DNA of 52,545 nt from JBBILO01 sp037444855. GTDB taxonomy: Bacteria; Patescibacteriota; Microgenomatia; UBA1406; GWC2-37-13. The stretch covers positions 1 to 52,545 of the forward strand of contig JBBILO010000006.1 of the NCBI GenBank assembly GCA_037444855.1, written 5' to 3'. This document shows positions 1-6,909 of the stretch, piece by piece; position 1 is the first letter of the stretch; each line of letters opens with the position of its first letter. Both the position numbers and the translations under genes were made by a program. The notes under the pieces were generated by a model. It was given only the letters and a program-made list of their open reading frames with translations, was not told the DNA's origin and did not search any database.

Positions 1-572
1 TTCCAAAAGAACTCTCTCAAGAAGTTCTTCGAGAAAAGGGAATCAAATTTGATGAAAATGAATTTAACCAAGAATTTGAAAAACATCGCCAACTTTCTCG
101 AACTGCCTCCGCCGGAATGTTTAAAGGAGGGCTAGCTGACCATGGCGAACAAACGATTAAATATCACACAGCGACCCACCTCGTTCATCAAGCCCTTTTT
201 GATGTTTTGGGTAATCAGATTCGTCAAGAGGGATCTCATATTACTCAAGAAAGATTAAGATTTGATTTTTTCTCGCCGATTAAACCAAGTAAAGAGATGA
301 TCAAGAAGGTTGAAGAAATAGTTAATCAAAAAATTAAACAGTCTTTACCGGTTAGCTTCAAAATTTTACCTAAAGAAGAAGCCTTAAGGATTGGCGCTAA
401 AGCATTTTTTCGCGAAAAATATCCTGATTTGGTAAAAGTTTATTTTATCGGTGAGTATTCGAAAGAATTTTGTGGCGGGCCTCATGTCAAAAATACCAAA
501 GAAATTGGTCAGATCAATATTTATAAGTTTGAAAAAATTGGTGCCCAACTCTACCGAATTTATGCTAAATAA
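1..572 (+). CDS. alaS: alanyl-tRNA synthetase, C-terminal part (5' end outside window)
   Basis: The reading frame is open from base 3 to the TAA at 570-572, so this is the 3' part of a gene that starts before the window. It encodes the AlaRS editing (tRNA_SAD) domain, which hydrolyses mischarged Ser- or Gly-tRNA(Ala). The two zinc-binding motifs are visible: HTATH near base 165 and CGGPH at 471-485. The AlaRS signature ASAGMFKGGLADH precedes them. Known full-length bacterial AlaRS continues for roughly 170 or more residues after this domain with the DHHA1/C-Ala region. Here the protein stops about 25 residues after CGGPH, so that region is absent. The next gene starts immediately and encodes a free tRNA-binding domain. 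Identity is certain; whether the short C-terminus is native depends on relatives. Confidence 0.95.
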   Translation, partial: PKELSQEVLREKGIKFDENEFNQEFEKHRQLSRTASAGMFKGGLADHGEQTIKYHTATHLVHQALFDVLGNQIRQEGSHITQERLRFDFFSPIKPSKEMIKKVEEIVNQKIKQSLPVSFKILPKEEALRIGAKAFFREKYPDLVKVYFIGEYSKEFCGGPHVKNTKEIGQINIYKFEKIGAQLYRIYAK

Positions 573-573
573 T

Positions 574-912
574 ATGAAAAAATCAATCGTCTCATTTTTG
601 GATTTTCAAAAATTAGACTTAAGAATCGGTGAAGTTCTTGAAGCAAAAAATATTGAACAATCAAGAAATTTAATTGCCATGAAAGTTGATCTAGGAGATG
701 ATTATGGTGTGGTTGAAATTTTAGCTGGATTAGCTGAATATATTAAACCAGAAGAACTTCAAGGAAAAAAGTTTATTTTTGTAGCCAATTTAGAACCAAA
801 AAAAATGCTAGGACGCTATTCAAATGGCATGATCCTTGTTGCCGATGAAGAAGGCAAACCTCATCTAATTCCAGTTGACAAAAAAATTAAAAATGGGATA
901 ATTGTAAGATAG
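574..912 (+). CDS. stand-alone tRNA-binding (EMAP II / Trbp111-like OB-fold) protein
   Basis: This protein of about 112 residues resembles the C-terminal tRNA-binding domain of methionyl-tRNA synthetase (MetG C-domain, Trbp111, EMAP II OB fold). Recognisable stretches are LDLRIGEVLEAKN, VEILAGLAEYIKPEEL and FVANLEPKKMLG, with a family-typical SNGMILVA. These domains bind tRNA nonspecifically, usually as dimers, and raise the affinity of synthetases for tRNA. I chose the ATG at 574, one base after the alaS stop; an in-frame ATG at 562 would overlap the alaS end. The tight coupling to a C-terminally short alaS suggests it could supply tRNA binding in trans, which is inference. It could instead serve a MetRS encoded elsewhere. 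Confidence 0.85.
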   Translation: MKKSIVSFLDFQKLDLRIGEVLEAKNIEQSRNLIAMKVDLGDDYGVVEILAGLAEYIKPEELQGKKFIFVANLEPKKMLGRYSNGMILVADEEGKPHLIPVDKKIKNGIIVR

Positions 913-950
913 AGAAATTATAAATTTTAATTATTCTCATTAATCATCTT

Positions 951-1775
951 ATGAAAATTAAATCAAAAGAAAAAAACGAAAATATTGCTTTATTAATCAA
1001 TCAACAAATTCATCGAAAAAATCTAATTTTTTATGGGCTTTTTGCAGTTTTAATCGCTTTCTCTTTATTTTTATATTACAAAATAGAAAATATTAATCAA
1101 AATGTCAAAGGAATTCAAGCAAAAATCGAACCTCAACAAGTACCTCCAAAAGAAGTAAAAATAGATGATGTGAAAAAATTATTCGCGGATGGATTTATTC
1201 ACTTTGGTAATAAAAATAACAAATTATTAATCGTCGAAGTCTCTGATCCTTCTTGCCCATTTTGTCATATCGCAGGAGGAAAAAATCCTGAATTAGCCAA
1301 AGAAAGCAACCGATTTCAATATGTCAGTGATGGAGGAAGTTATTTACCTCCATTACCTGAGATCAAAAAATTAATTGATTCAGGAAAAGCTTCTTTTGCT
1401 TTTTTATATAGTAACGGTCATGGCAATGGTCAAATCGCTACCGAAGCCTTATACTGTGCTTATGAAAAAGAAAAATTTTGGGAAGTGCATGATAAGTTGA
1501 TGACTAACGAAGGATATAAAATTATCAATGAACAAGTTGCTAATGACCGAAGTAAAGCTTCGTTAATAGCTCAATTTTTAAGTGATGTTATTGATCAAAA
1601 CTTTTTAGTTGAATGTCTTAATAGTAAAAAATATGAAAAAAACCTAACAAGGGATCAGCAGATATCACCAAATCTTGGATTTCAAGGAACGCCACATTTC
1701 CTTATCAATACAAAAATGTTTCAAGGAGCGTATAGTTATAATGATATGAAGTCTGAAATCGAAAAATATCTTTAA
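951..1775 (+). CDS. membrane-anchored DsbA-like thiol:disulfide oxidoreductase
   Basis: This 274-residue protein has one membrane segment at about residues 25-43, so the C-terminal domain is extracytoplasmic. The thioredoxin-fold active site CPFC is at residues 102-105, after LLIVEVSDPS. The cis-proline loop GTPHF lies near residue 247. Spacing and the inserted helical region match the DsbA/BDB-type thioredoxin_4 family that forms or isomerises disulfides in exported proteins. It stands alone between the tRNA-binding gene and tRNA-Glu. Two further cysteines (YCAY and VECL) sit in the helical insert. The substrate is unknown; the small exported protein at 16530-16973, which has a conserved-looking cysteine pair, is one candidate by inference. 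Confidence 0.88.
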   Translation: MKIKSKEKNENIALLINQQIHRKNLIFYGLFAVLIAFSLFLYYKIENINQNVKGIQAKIEPQQVPPKEVKIDDVKKLFADGFIHFGNKNNKLLIVEVSDPSCPFCHIAGGKNPELAKESNRFQYVSDGGSYLPPLPEIKKLIDSGKASFAFLYSNGHGNGQIATEALYCAYEKEKFWEVHDKLMTNEGYKIINEQVANDRSKASLIAQFLSDVIDQNFLVECLNSKKYEKNLTRDQQISPNLGFQGTPHFLINTKMFQGAYSYNDMKSEIEKYL

Positions 1776-1780
1776 ACAAG

Positions 1781-1853
1781 TGCTCCCAAGGGGATTCGAA
1801 CCCCTGTTCTTAGCCTGAGAAGCTAATGTCCTCGACCACTAGACGATGGGAGC
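1781..1853 (-). tRNA. tRNA-Glu(CTC)
   Basis: On the minus strand the acceptor arms GCTCCCA (1847-1853) and TGGGAGC (1782-1788) pair perfectly. A D-arm, the anticodon stem TTAGC/GCTAA and the T-arm GGGG-TTCGAAT-CCCC follow. The 7-base anticodon loop TTCTCAG places CTC at positions 34-36, which reads the glutamate codon GAG. The discriminator is A and no CCA is encoded. CTC is usually a secondary Glu isoacceptor next to TTC, so a second tRNA-Glu probably exists elsewhere. Its upstream region overlaps the divergent greA promoter region; a weak minus-strand TTGGGC-17-TATTAT (1890-1918) could drive it. Confidence 0.93.
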
Positions 1854-1866
1854 GTTTTTTAAAAAC

Positions 1867-1894
1867 TTGATTTTTTTAAAAGATCTTTTATAAT
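1867..1894 (+). promoter_or_regulatory. greA promoter
   Basis: A -35 TTGATT (1867-1872) and a perfect -10 TATAAT (1889-1894) are separated by 16 bases. Transcription would start near 1901, leaving a leader of about 38 bases before the greA ATG at 1939. That leader contains the hairpin at 1912-1938. Confidence 0.65.
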
Positions 1895-1911
1895 AGATTA
1901 TATCAATAATT

Positions 1912-1938
1912 TGCCCAAAAAAGGGGCATTATTTTTTT
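1912..1938 (+). terminator. terminator-like hairpin in the greA leader
   Basis: TGCCC (1912-1916) pairs with GGGCA (1924-1928) across a 7-base loop and is followed directly by TTATTTTTTT and then the greA ATG at 1939. This has the form of a short intrinsic terminator between the predicted start site and the start codon. It could act as an attenuator or produce a small leader RNA. The stem is only 5 bp, so its strength is uncertain. Confidence 0.55.
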
Positions 1939-2400
1939 ATGAAATCAGTCCAATTAACAAAAAATGGTTACGAAAACCTTAAAAAAGAACTCGAAGAGTT
2001 AGAAAATGTTAAAAGAAAAAAAGCCATTGATCGATTGCAAAAAGCCCGGGCGATGGGTGATCTATCAGAAAACAGCGAGTATACCGCGGCTAAAGAAGAC
2101 TTAGAATTTATCGAAAGGAGAATTACTGAGATCAAAGAAATCCTTCATGACGCTCAAATTATTGAGGTTGACAAAAATGGAAAGAAAATAGTTCAAATTG
2201 GCTCTTCGGTGATAGTGGAGATCAACGGTAAAAAGGAATCGTTCCAGATCGTGGGCGACTTCGAAGCCAATCCCATGGAAAAAAAACTTTCTCACACCTC
2301 TCCAATTGGACAAGCACTGATTAACAAAAAAGAAGGCGATTGGGTTGAAATTAGTGCTCCCGCTGGTAAAATAAAATATAAAATCGTTGAGATAAAATAA
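1939..2400 (+). CDS. greA: transcription elongation factor GreA
   Basis: At 153 residues this has the usual GreA length. The N-terminal coiled-coil hairpin spans about residues 1-75 and carries the tip sequence GDLSENSEY with the acidic residues that reach the RNA polymerase active site to stimulate cleavage of backtracked RNA. The C-terminal FKBP-like domain follows, with the family end pattern SPIGQALINKKEGDWVEI. It has its own promoter and a leader hairpin. lysS begins 9 bases after its stop, so the two probably share a transcript. Confidence 0.97.
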   Translation: MKSVQLTKNGYENLKKELEELENVKRKKAIDRLQKARAMGDLSENSEYTAAKEDLEFIERRITEIKEILHDAQIIEVDKNGKKIVQIGSSVIVEINGKKESFQIVGDFEANPMEKKLSHTSPIGQALINKKEGDWVEISAPAGKIKYKIVEIK

Positions 2401-2409
2401 AATAAAATC

Positions 2410-3990
2410 ATGATCTGGGTTGATCGTGAAGCAAAAAAAATTAAAGAAAGAAATCTTCCTTTGGAATGGGTTGATGATATGAAGACCCCTTCGGGAAGGA
2501 TTCATGTTGGTGCTCTTCGCGGCGTCGTTATTCATGATCTAATCTACAAAGTCCTTCTTGAAAACAAAATAGAAGTTGAATATACCTATGTTTTTGATGA
2601 TCACGATCCAATGGATGATATTCCTAGCTATTTAAATTACAATCAATGGGAAAAATATGCCGGAAGACAACTTTATCAAATTCCCTCGCCTGTAGCTGGC
2701 TATAAAAATTACGCTCAATACTATGCTCAAGAATTTATTGAAATTTTTAATCAGATTGGTTGTCGTCCCAAAATCATCTGGGCCTCTGAACTTTATAAGT
2801 CAGGTAAAATGAATGAGATAATCAAAATTATTCTTGATTCGGTCAAGGAAATTAGAAAAATTTATTATCAGATTACAAAAACCACCAAACCTGATTATTG
2901 GTATCCTTTTAACGTCCGTTGCGAAAAATGTCAAAAAATTGGTACCACTCAAGTTTATCGCTGGGATGGACACTATGTTTATTATCGCTGTCTTCCGAAT
3001 CAAGTCAAATGGGCAAAAGGTTGTAACTATGAAGGAAAAATCTCGCCCTTCAATGGTAATGGTAAATTACCTTGGAAAGTCGACTGGGCGGCTAAATGGA
3101 AGATAATTGGGGTAACAATCGAAGGCGCAGGAAAAGATCATATGTCAAAAGGTGGATCTCATGATGTCGCCTCTGCGATCGTTCAAAAGATTTTAAAATA
3201 TCCAACACCCTATCCAATTCCTTATGAGTGGTTTACGGTTGGCGGTCGAAAAATGTCTTCATCAAAAGGGATTGGCTCCTCAGCTAAAGAAATCGCAGAA
3301 ATTCTTCCGCCATCACTTCTTCGATTTTTAATGGTCAGACAACCAATTAATCAACATATTGATTTTAATCCTTATGGGGAAACGATTCCTAATCTTTTTG
3401 ACAAATTTGATCAATGTTTTAATGCTTACTTTAATAAATTAGAAGATAAAGTTCCCCCAGGAAAACAAGGAGAAATCATTTTAGATTTCGCCAGGATATT
3501 CGAACTTTCATATATTAATCCTCTTCCAAAAAAAAGAATTTATCTACCACGTTTTCGGACAATCATTAATCTTATTTTAGAAAAGAAAGCTAATTTAATT
3601 AGTTTTTTTGAAAATCTTAAAAAAGATAAATTAAATCAAGAAGAAAAGAATATTTTGGAGGAAAGGATTAAATATGGAAAAATTTTTCTTGAAAAGTATT
3701 ATCAAAATCAAAAGAAAGATTTAACAAACTATCAACTAACGAATCAAGAGAAAGAATTTTTAAGCCGGTTAGCCAAAGAATTAAAAAGAATTTCATCGGA
3801 TAAATTAGAAAAAGAAGTTTCCTCAATAATTATCAATAACGCGAATCTCTATTCTATCGATAAAAAGAAAGCTTTTTCTCTTATTTATCTCTCATTAATT
3901 AATAAACCTTACGGTCCAAAAATTATTGATTTAATTAAATCTATCGGCGTTAAAAAAACGATTAACCTTCTTTTAAAAATAGGTCACTGA
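2410..3990 (+). CDS. lysS: lysyl-tRNA synthetase, class I
   Basis: This 526-residue enzyme is the class I (archaeal-type) LysRS, not the class II form of most bacteria. The HIGH-equivalent motif SGRIHVGAL lies near residue 30. The KMSKS-equivalent KMSSSKG is encoded at 3249-3269. Between them are the family stretch DDHDPMDDIP and a zinc-binding-like set of cysteines (CEKCQ about residue 172, with later C residues). It attaches lysine to tRNA(Lys) in the cytoplasm. It follows greA by 9 bases. Its last 7 bases overlap the 3' end of the convergent PBP gene. Class I LysRS is known from archaea, spirochaetes, some alphaproteobacteria and candidate phyla. Confidence 0.95.
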   Translation: MIWVDREAKKIKERNLPLEWVDDMKTPSGRIHVGALRGVVIHDLIYKVLLENKIEVEYTYVFDDHDPMDDIPSYLNYNQWEKYAGRQLYQIPSPVAGYKNYAQYYAQEFIEIFNQIGCRPKIIWASELYKSGKMNEIIKIILDSVKEIRKIYYQITKTTKPDYWYPFNVRCEKCQKIGTTQVYRWDGHYVYYRCLPNQVKWAKGCNYEGKISPFNGNGKLPWKVDWAAKWKIIGVTIEGAGKDHMSKGGSHDVASAIVQKILKYPTPYPIPYEWFTVGGRKMSSSKGIGSSAKEIAEILPPSLLRFLMVRQPINQHIDFNPYGETIPNLFDKFDQCFNAYFNKLEDKVPPGKQGEIILDFARIFELSYINPLPKKRIYLPRFRTIINLILEKKANLISFFENLKKDKLNQEEKNILEERIKYGKIFLEKYYQNQKKDLTNYQLTNQEKEFLSRLAKELKRISSDKLEKEVSSIIINNANLYSIDKKKAFSLIYLSLINKPYGPKIIDLIKSIGVKKTINLLLKIGH

Positions 3991-6134
3991 TTTGTTGGAG
4001 ATGGCGTTAAACTAAAGTAACAACCGCCGGCCTCTTGATTGTCGACTAAAAAGAATTCGTCTCGCCCAAAATAACATTTTTTAACGACAACATTTTCAGG
4101 CTTTTCATACCAGGCACCGGTACCATAGTTTCTTAAAAGATACGTCATTACCCGATTCCAAATCGGCGCTGCCCCGGTAATTCCTGAAGTCAAATACGGA
4201 TTCATTGGTGTTCCATCATTATTCCCTACCCAAACAGCAACAAGAAATTCTGGAGTATAACCAATGGTCCAGTTATCCTTTTTATTATCAGTGGTTCCTG
4301 TTTTTACCGCCACTTTATATCCGGGAATTTCTAAAAAAGAATGAGAGCCAAAAGCCCATTGACGAGCAAAATTATCTGAAAGTATATCAGAAATAATATA
4401 TGCTATCCCTTCATCTAGAATTTTTTCACTCTGATATTCATAAGTATAATTGATATTACCAAAATAATCCTTAATTTCCAAAACTCCCTTTATAGGAACA
4501 CGATAACCTAAATTAGCTAAAATGCTATATGCTTGCGCCAAATCAATCATTCTTATCTCTCCTCCGCCTAAGGTTAAAGAAAGTCCGTAAAATGATGGGT
4601 CGATCCAAGACGTAATTCCCATTTTTCTACCCCATTCAACAAAATTATCAACACCAATAGTTGATAAAACCTTAACAGCAGGAACATTATAAGAATTAGC
4701 TAGCGCATATCGAAGAGGAATTTTTCCATGAAAACGATTATCATAATTAACTGGCTGATAAATCTCGGTGTTGGATATTCGAAAAGCAGTTGGCGAATCA
4801 TCAACAATCGTTGCTGCCGTGTAACCTTTTTTTAAGGCCAAAGAATACATAATTGGTTTAATTGCTGATCCAGGTTGTCTTAAAGCGGTTACTACATTAT
4901 AAGCACCAAAAGGCTTGGCAAAATAATCGACCGAACCAACCATAGATAAAATCTCTCCTGTTTTTGGTCTAATAACTAAAACGGCTCCATTGGAAACATT
5001 TAAATATTTAATTTTTTCGATTTCTTCTCGAAGGATTTTTTCTATTTCTTGTTGAATATTTAGATCTAATGAAGAAACTACTCTCAAACCACCCTCTTCA
5101 ACAACATTTGTTCCATAGACTTTTTCTAAATAATCTTTTAAATAAAAAACAAAATGAGGTGCTTTAATACCAATTTTTGATGGGATAATATTTATTTTTT
5201 CATTTTTTGCCTTAATCAATTCTTCTTTTGAAATAAACCCATTTTTATACATCGCTTCTAAAACCTCATTTCTTCTATTAATAGTCGCATTGAGATTAAA
5301 ATACGGAGAATAAGAAGATGGCGCTTGAGGTAAACCAGCCAATGTCGCCGCCTCAGATAAGGTTAATTGACTGGCTGGCTTGCCAAAATATCTTTTAGCC
5401 GCCTCTTCTATGCCATAAGTAGAACCACCATATGGAACCTGATTTAAATACATCTCAAGGATCTGGTCTTTTGAGTAAATTCTCTCAGTCCATAATGCTA
5501 GTAAAACTTCTTTAATTTTTCTAGTGATTGTTTTTTCTGGTGTTAACAGAGCGCTTTTCACCAACTGTTGAGTAATCGTTGATCCACCTTGAAGTTTTTT
5601 CTTTAATAAAGTTTCTTTTACGGCTCGAATAATCCCTCCAAACAGAGAAACTCCATGGTGATTATAGAAATCTTTATCCTCAATGGCAATGGTTGCTTCA
5701 ATAACATATTTTGGCAGTTGAGACAATTTTATTGGTGTACGATTTTGATCGCGATAAATGGCATATAATATTCTTCCTTTTCGATCATAAATATGGGTCG
5801 ATAAGGGAAAATTAACTTTTCCGATATTCTTTGGTGAAGGAAGATTTTTTATGAAAAGAAGACCCTGATAGATAAAAATTATTAAAAGGGTTAAAATCGA
5901 TCCAAAAAGAAAATATTTAATCCTTATTGTCAACAATGAACATAAGTGATTTTTAATGATTTTTAATCGCTTAAAAAATTTTTTTGTAAAAAGAAGAATT
6001 TTTTTTACGAAATATAAAAAAATCTTTAAAATCAGCTTTAAAAGCAAAAAAACCCAAAAGAAAATTATCTTGACGCCGTCACCAATGAAGATAAAAAAAT
6101 AAAAAAAATTATATAATAAATTGAAAAAAATCAT
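3984..6134 (-). CDS. class A penicillin-binding protein (PBP1A-type glycosyltransferase/transpeptidase)
   Basis: This 716-residue bifunctional enzyme polymerises and cross-links peptidoglycan outside the membrane. A basic, hydrophobic N-terminus is followed by a clear membrane segment at about residues 75-93. The GT51 domain has IEDKDFYNHHGV with catalytic Glu152 and GGSTITQQLVKS near 183. The transpeptidase domain has SAIK (423-426, nucleophile Ser423), SYN (481-483) and KTGT (611-614). All expected catalytic motifs are intact. It is the last gene of the minus-strand surface module after the sortase, but has its own strong promoter, with the -10 only 6 bases before the ATG. It shares 7 bases with the convergent lysS end. 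Confidence 0.96.
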   Translation of the reverse strand: MIFFNLLYNFFYFFIFIGDGVKIIFFWVFLLLKLILKIFLYFVKKILLFTKKFFKRLKIIKNHLCSLLTIRIKYFLFGSILTLLIIFIYQGLLFIKNLPSPKNIGKVNFPLSTHIYDRKGRILYAIYRDQNRTPIKLSQLPKYVIEATIAIEDKDFYNHHGVSLFGGIIRAVKETLLKKKLQGGSTITQQLVKSALLTPEKTITRKIKEVLLALWTERIYSKDQILEMYLNQVPYGGSTYGIEEAAKRYFGKPASQLTLSEAATLAGLPQAPSSYSPYFNLNATINRRNEVLEAMYKNGFISKEELIKAKNEKINIIPSKIGIKAPHFVFYLKDYLEKVYGTNVVEEGGLRVVSSLDLNIQQEIEKILREEIEKIKYLNVSNGAVLVIRPKTGEILSMVGSVDYFAKPFGAYNVVTALRQPGSAIKPIMYSLALKKGYTAATIVDDSPTAFRISNTEIYQPVNYDNRFHGKIPLRYALANSYNVPAVKVLSTIGVDNFVEWGRKMGITSWIDPSFYGLSLTLGGGEIRMIDLAQAYSILANLGYRVPIKGVLEIKDYFGNINYTYEYQSEKILDEGIAYIISDILSDNFARQWAFGSHSFLEIPGYKVAVKTGTTDNKKDNWTIGYTPEFLVAVWVGNNDGTPMNPYLTSGITGAAPIWNRVMTYLLRNYGTGAWYEKPENVVVKKCYFGRDEFFLVDNQEAGGCYFSLTPSPTNQ

Positions 6135-6140
6135 CGGCTA

Positions 6141-6169
6141 ATTTTAGCAAATATTATAGGATAAGTCAA
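6141..6169 (-). promoter_or_regulatory. promoter of the class A PBP gene (leaderless)
   Basis: On the minus strand -35 TTGACT (6164-6169), a 17-base spacer ending in TGC, and -10 TAAAAT (6141-6146) form a near-consensus extended promoter. Only 6 bases separate the -10 from the ATG at 6132-6134. Transcription should therefore begin at or next to the A of the start codon. Confidence 0.75.
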
Positions 6170-6175
6170 TCAATT

Positions 6176-6898
6176 TTACTGAGGTAGTTGTTTTAATTTG
6201 CCTCTTACAATCAATCTTTTCCAATAGGTTCCTGGAGGCACACAAGTAATCAGGGTTAGAATAGATTCATCGTTAGTATCATCCAAGACCCAAATTTCCT
6301 CAGGCTTAACCACAAACATTTCATAAACTTCATATTGATAATTAACTCCATTATAATGAATAATCGCCGAATCACCTTTTTCTAGAGTTGATAAATAAGT
6401 AAAAATAGTTTTATAGTCCTTTGGATTATAAAGTTGCGGCAAAGTTGAATGACCAAGAATAGTAATATTTCCAATTTCTCCAGGTTGAGAACGAGGTAAG
6501 TAATGAACCAATCCTTGATTTAAATCTTCCCCTCCAACAATAACTTCTGCTCTATCAATATTAAGTTTTGGTATTGATAACTGATAATTACTTACAGGCA
6601 AATTTTTTAAAATTTGATTTCCCCCTTTATTGGGAAACCACAATTCCACCTGAGTGAAATCTCTTAGATTATTTGTCTTTATAGTCTGACTACTTAAAAC
6701 ATTATTGAAACGATTATCAACTAATGCCGATTTAAAATTTTTAGAAAAAATTAATTGATTATATAATTCAAATGCAAATATCGGATATAATGCCCAGAAT
6801 AATAAACCAGAACCAATAATTAAGAAAGCATAAGATGTTTTTTTGATAAAAATCCTAGGTAGCGTTTTTTTTTCTTTAATAAAACAATATAAAGCCAT
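6176..6898 (-). CDS. sortase (class D/E-like)
   Basis: This 240-residue protein has an N-terminal membrane anchor (about 22-44) and a C-terminal sortase beta-barrel. The catalytic triad is visible: His150 in TILGHSTLP, Cys219 in LTLITCVPPG and Arg228 in YWKRLIVRG. Sortases are cysteine transpeptidases that cleave LPxTG-like signals and attach the protein to the cell wall or to another protein. The best substrate in the window is the LPESG protein at 12510-12998. It lies between the baseplate-J-like gene (11-base gap) and the PBP gene, whose GT and transpeptidase activities make the likely acceptor wall. The subclass is not certain from sequence alone. Confidence 0.93.
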   Translation of the reverse strand: MALYCFIKEKKTLPRIFIKKTSYAFLIIGSGLLFWALYPIFAFELYNQLIFSKNFKSALVDNRFNNVLSSQTIKTNNLRDFTQVELWFPNKGGNQILKNLPVSNYQLSIPKLNIDRAEVIVGGEDLNQGLVHYLPRSQPGEIGNITILGHSTLPQLYNPKDYKTIFTYLSTLEKGDSAIIHYNGVNYQYEVYEMFVVKPEEIWVLDDTNDESILTLITCVPPGTYWKRLIVRGKLKQLPQ

Positions 6899-6909
6899 AG
6901 TCTCTACTG

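Noticed and set aside
2101..2535. 144-codon open frame antisense to greA/lysS
   Set aside because: It lies wholly opposite two certain genes, has no recognisable motif and reflects AT-rich complementary sequence.
2800..3106. Open frames inside lysS on both strands
   Set aside because: They overlap conserved LysRS coding sequence and have no independent support.
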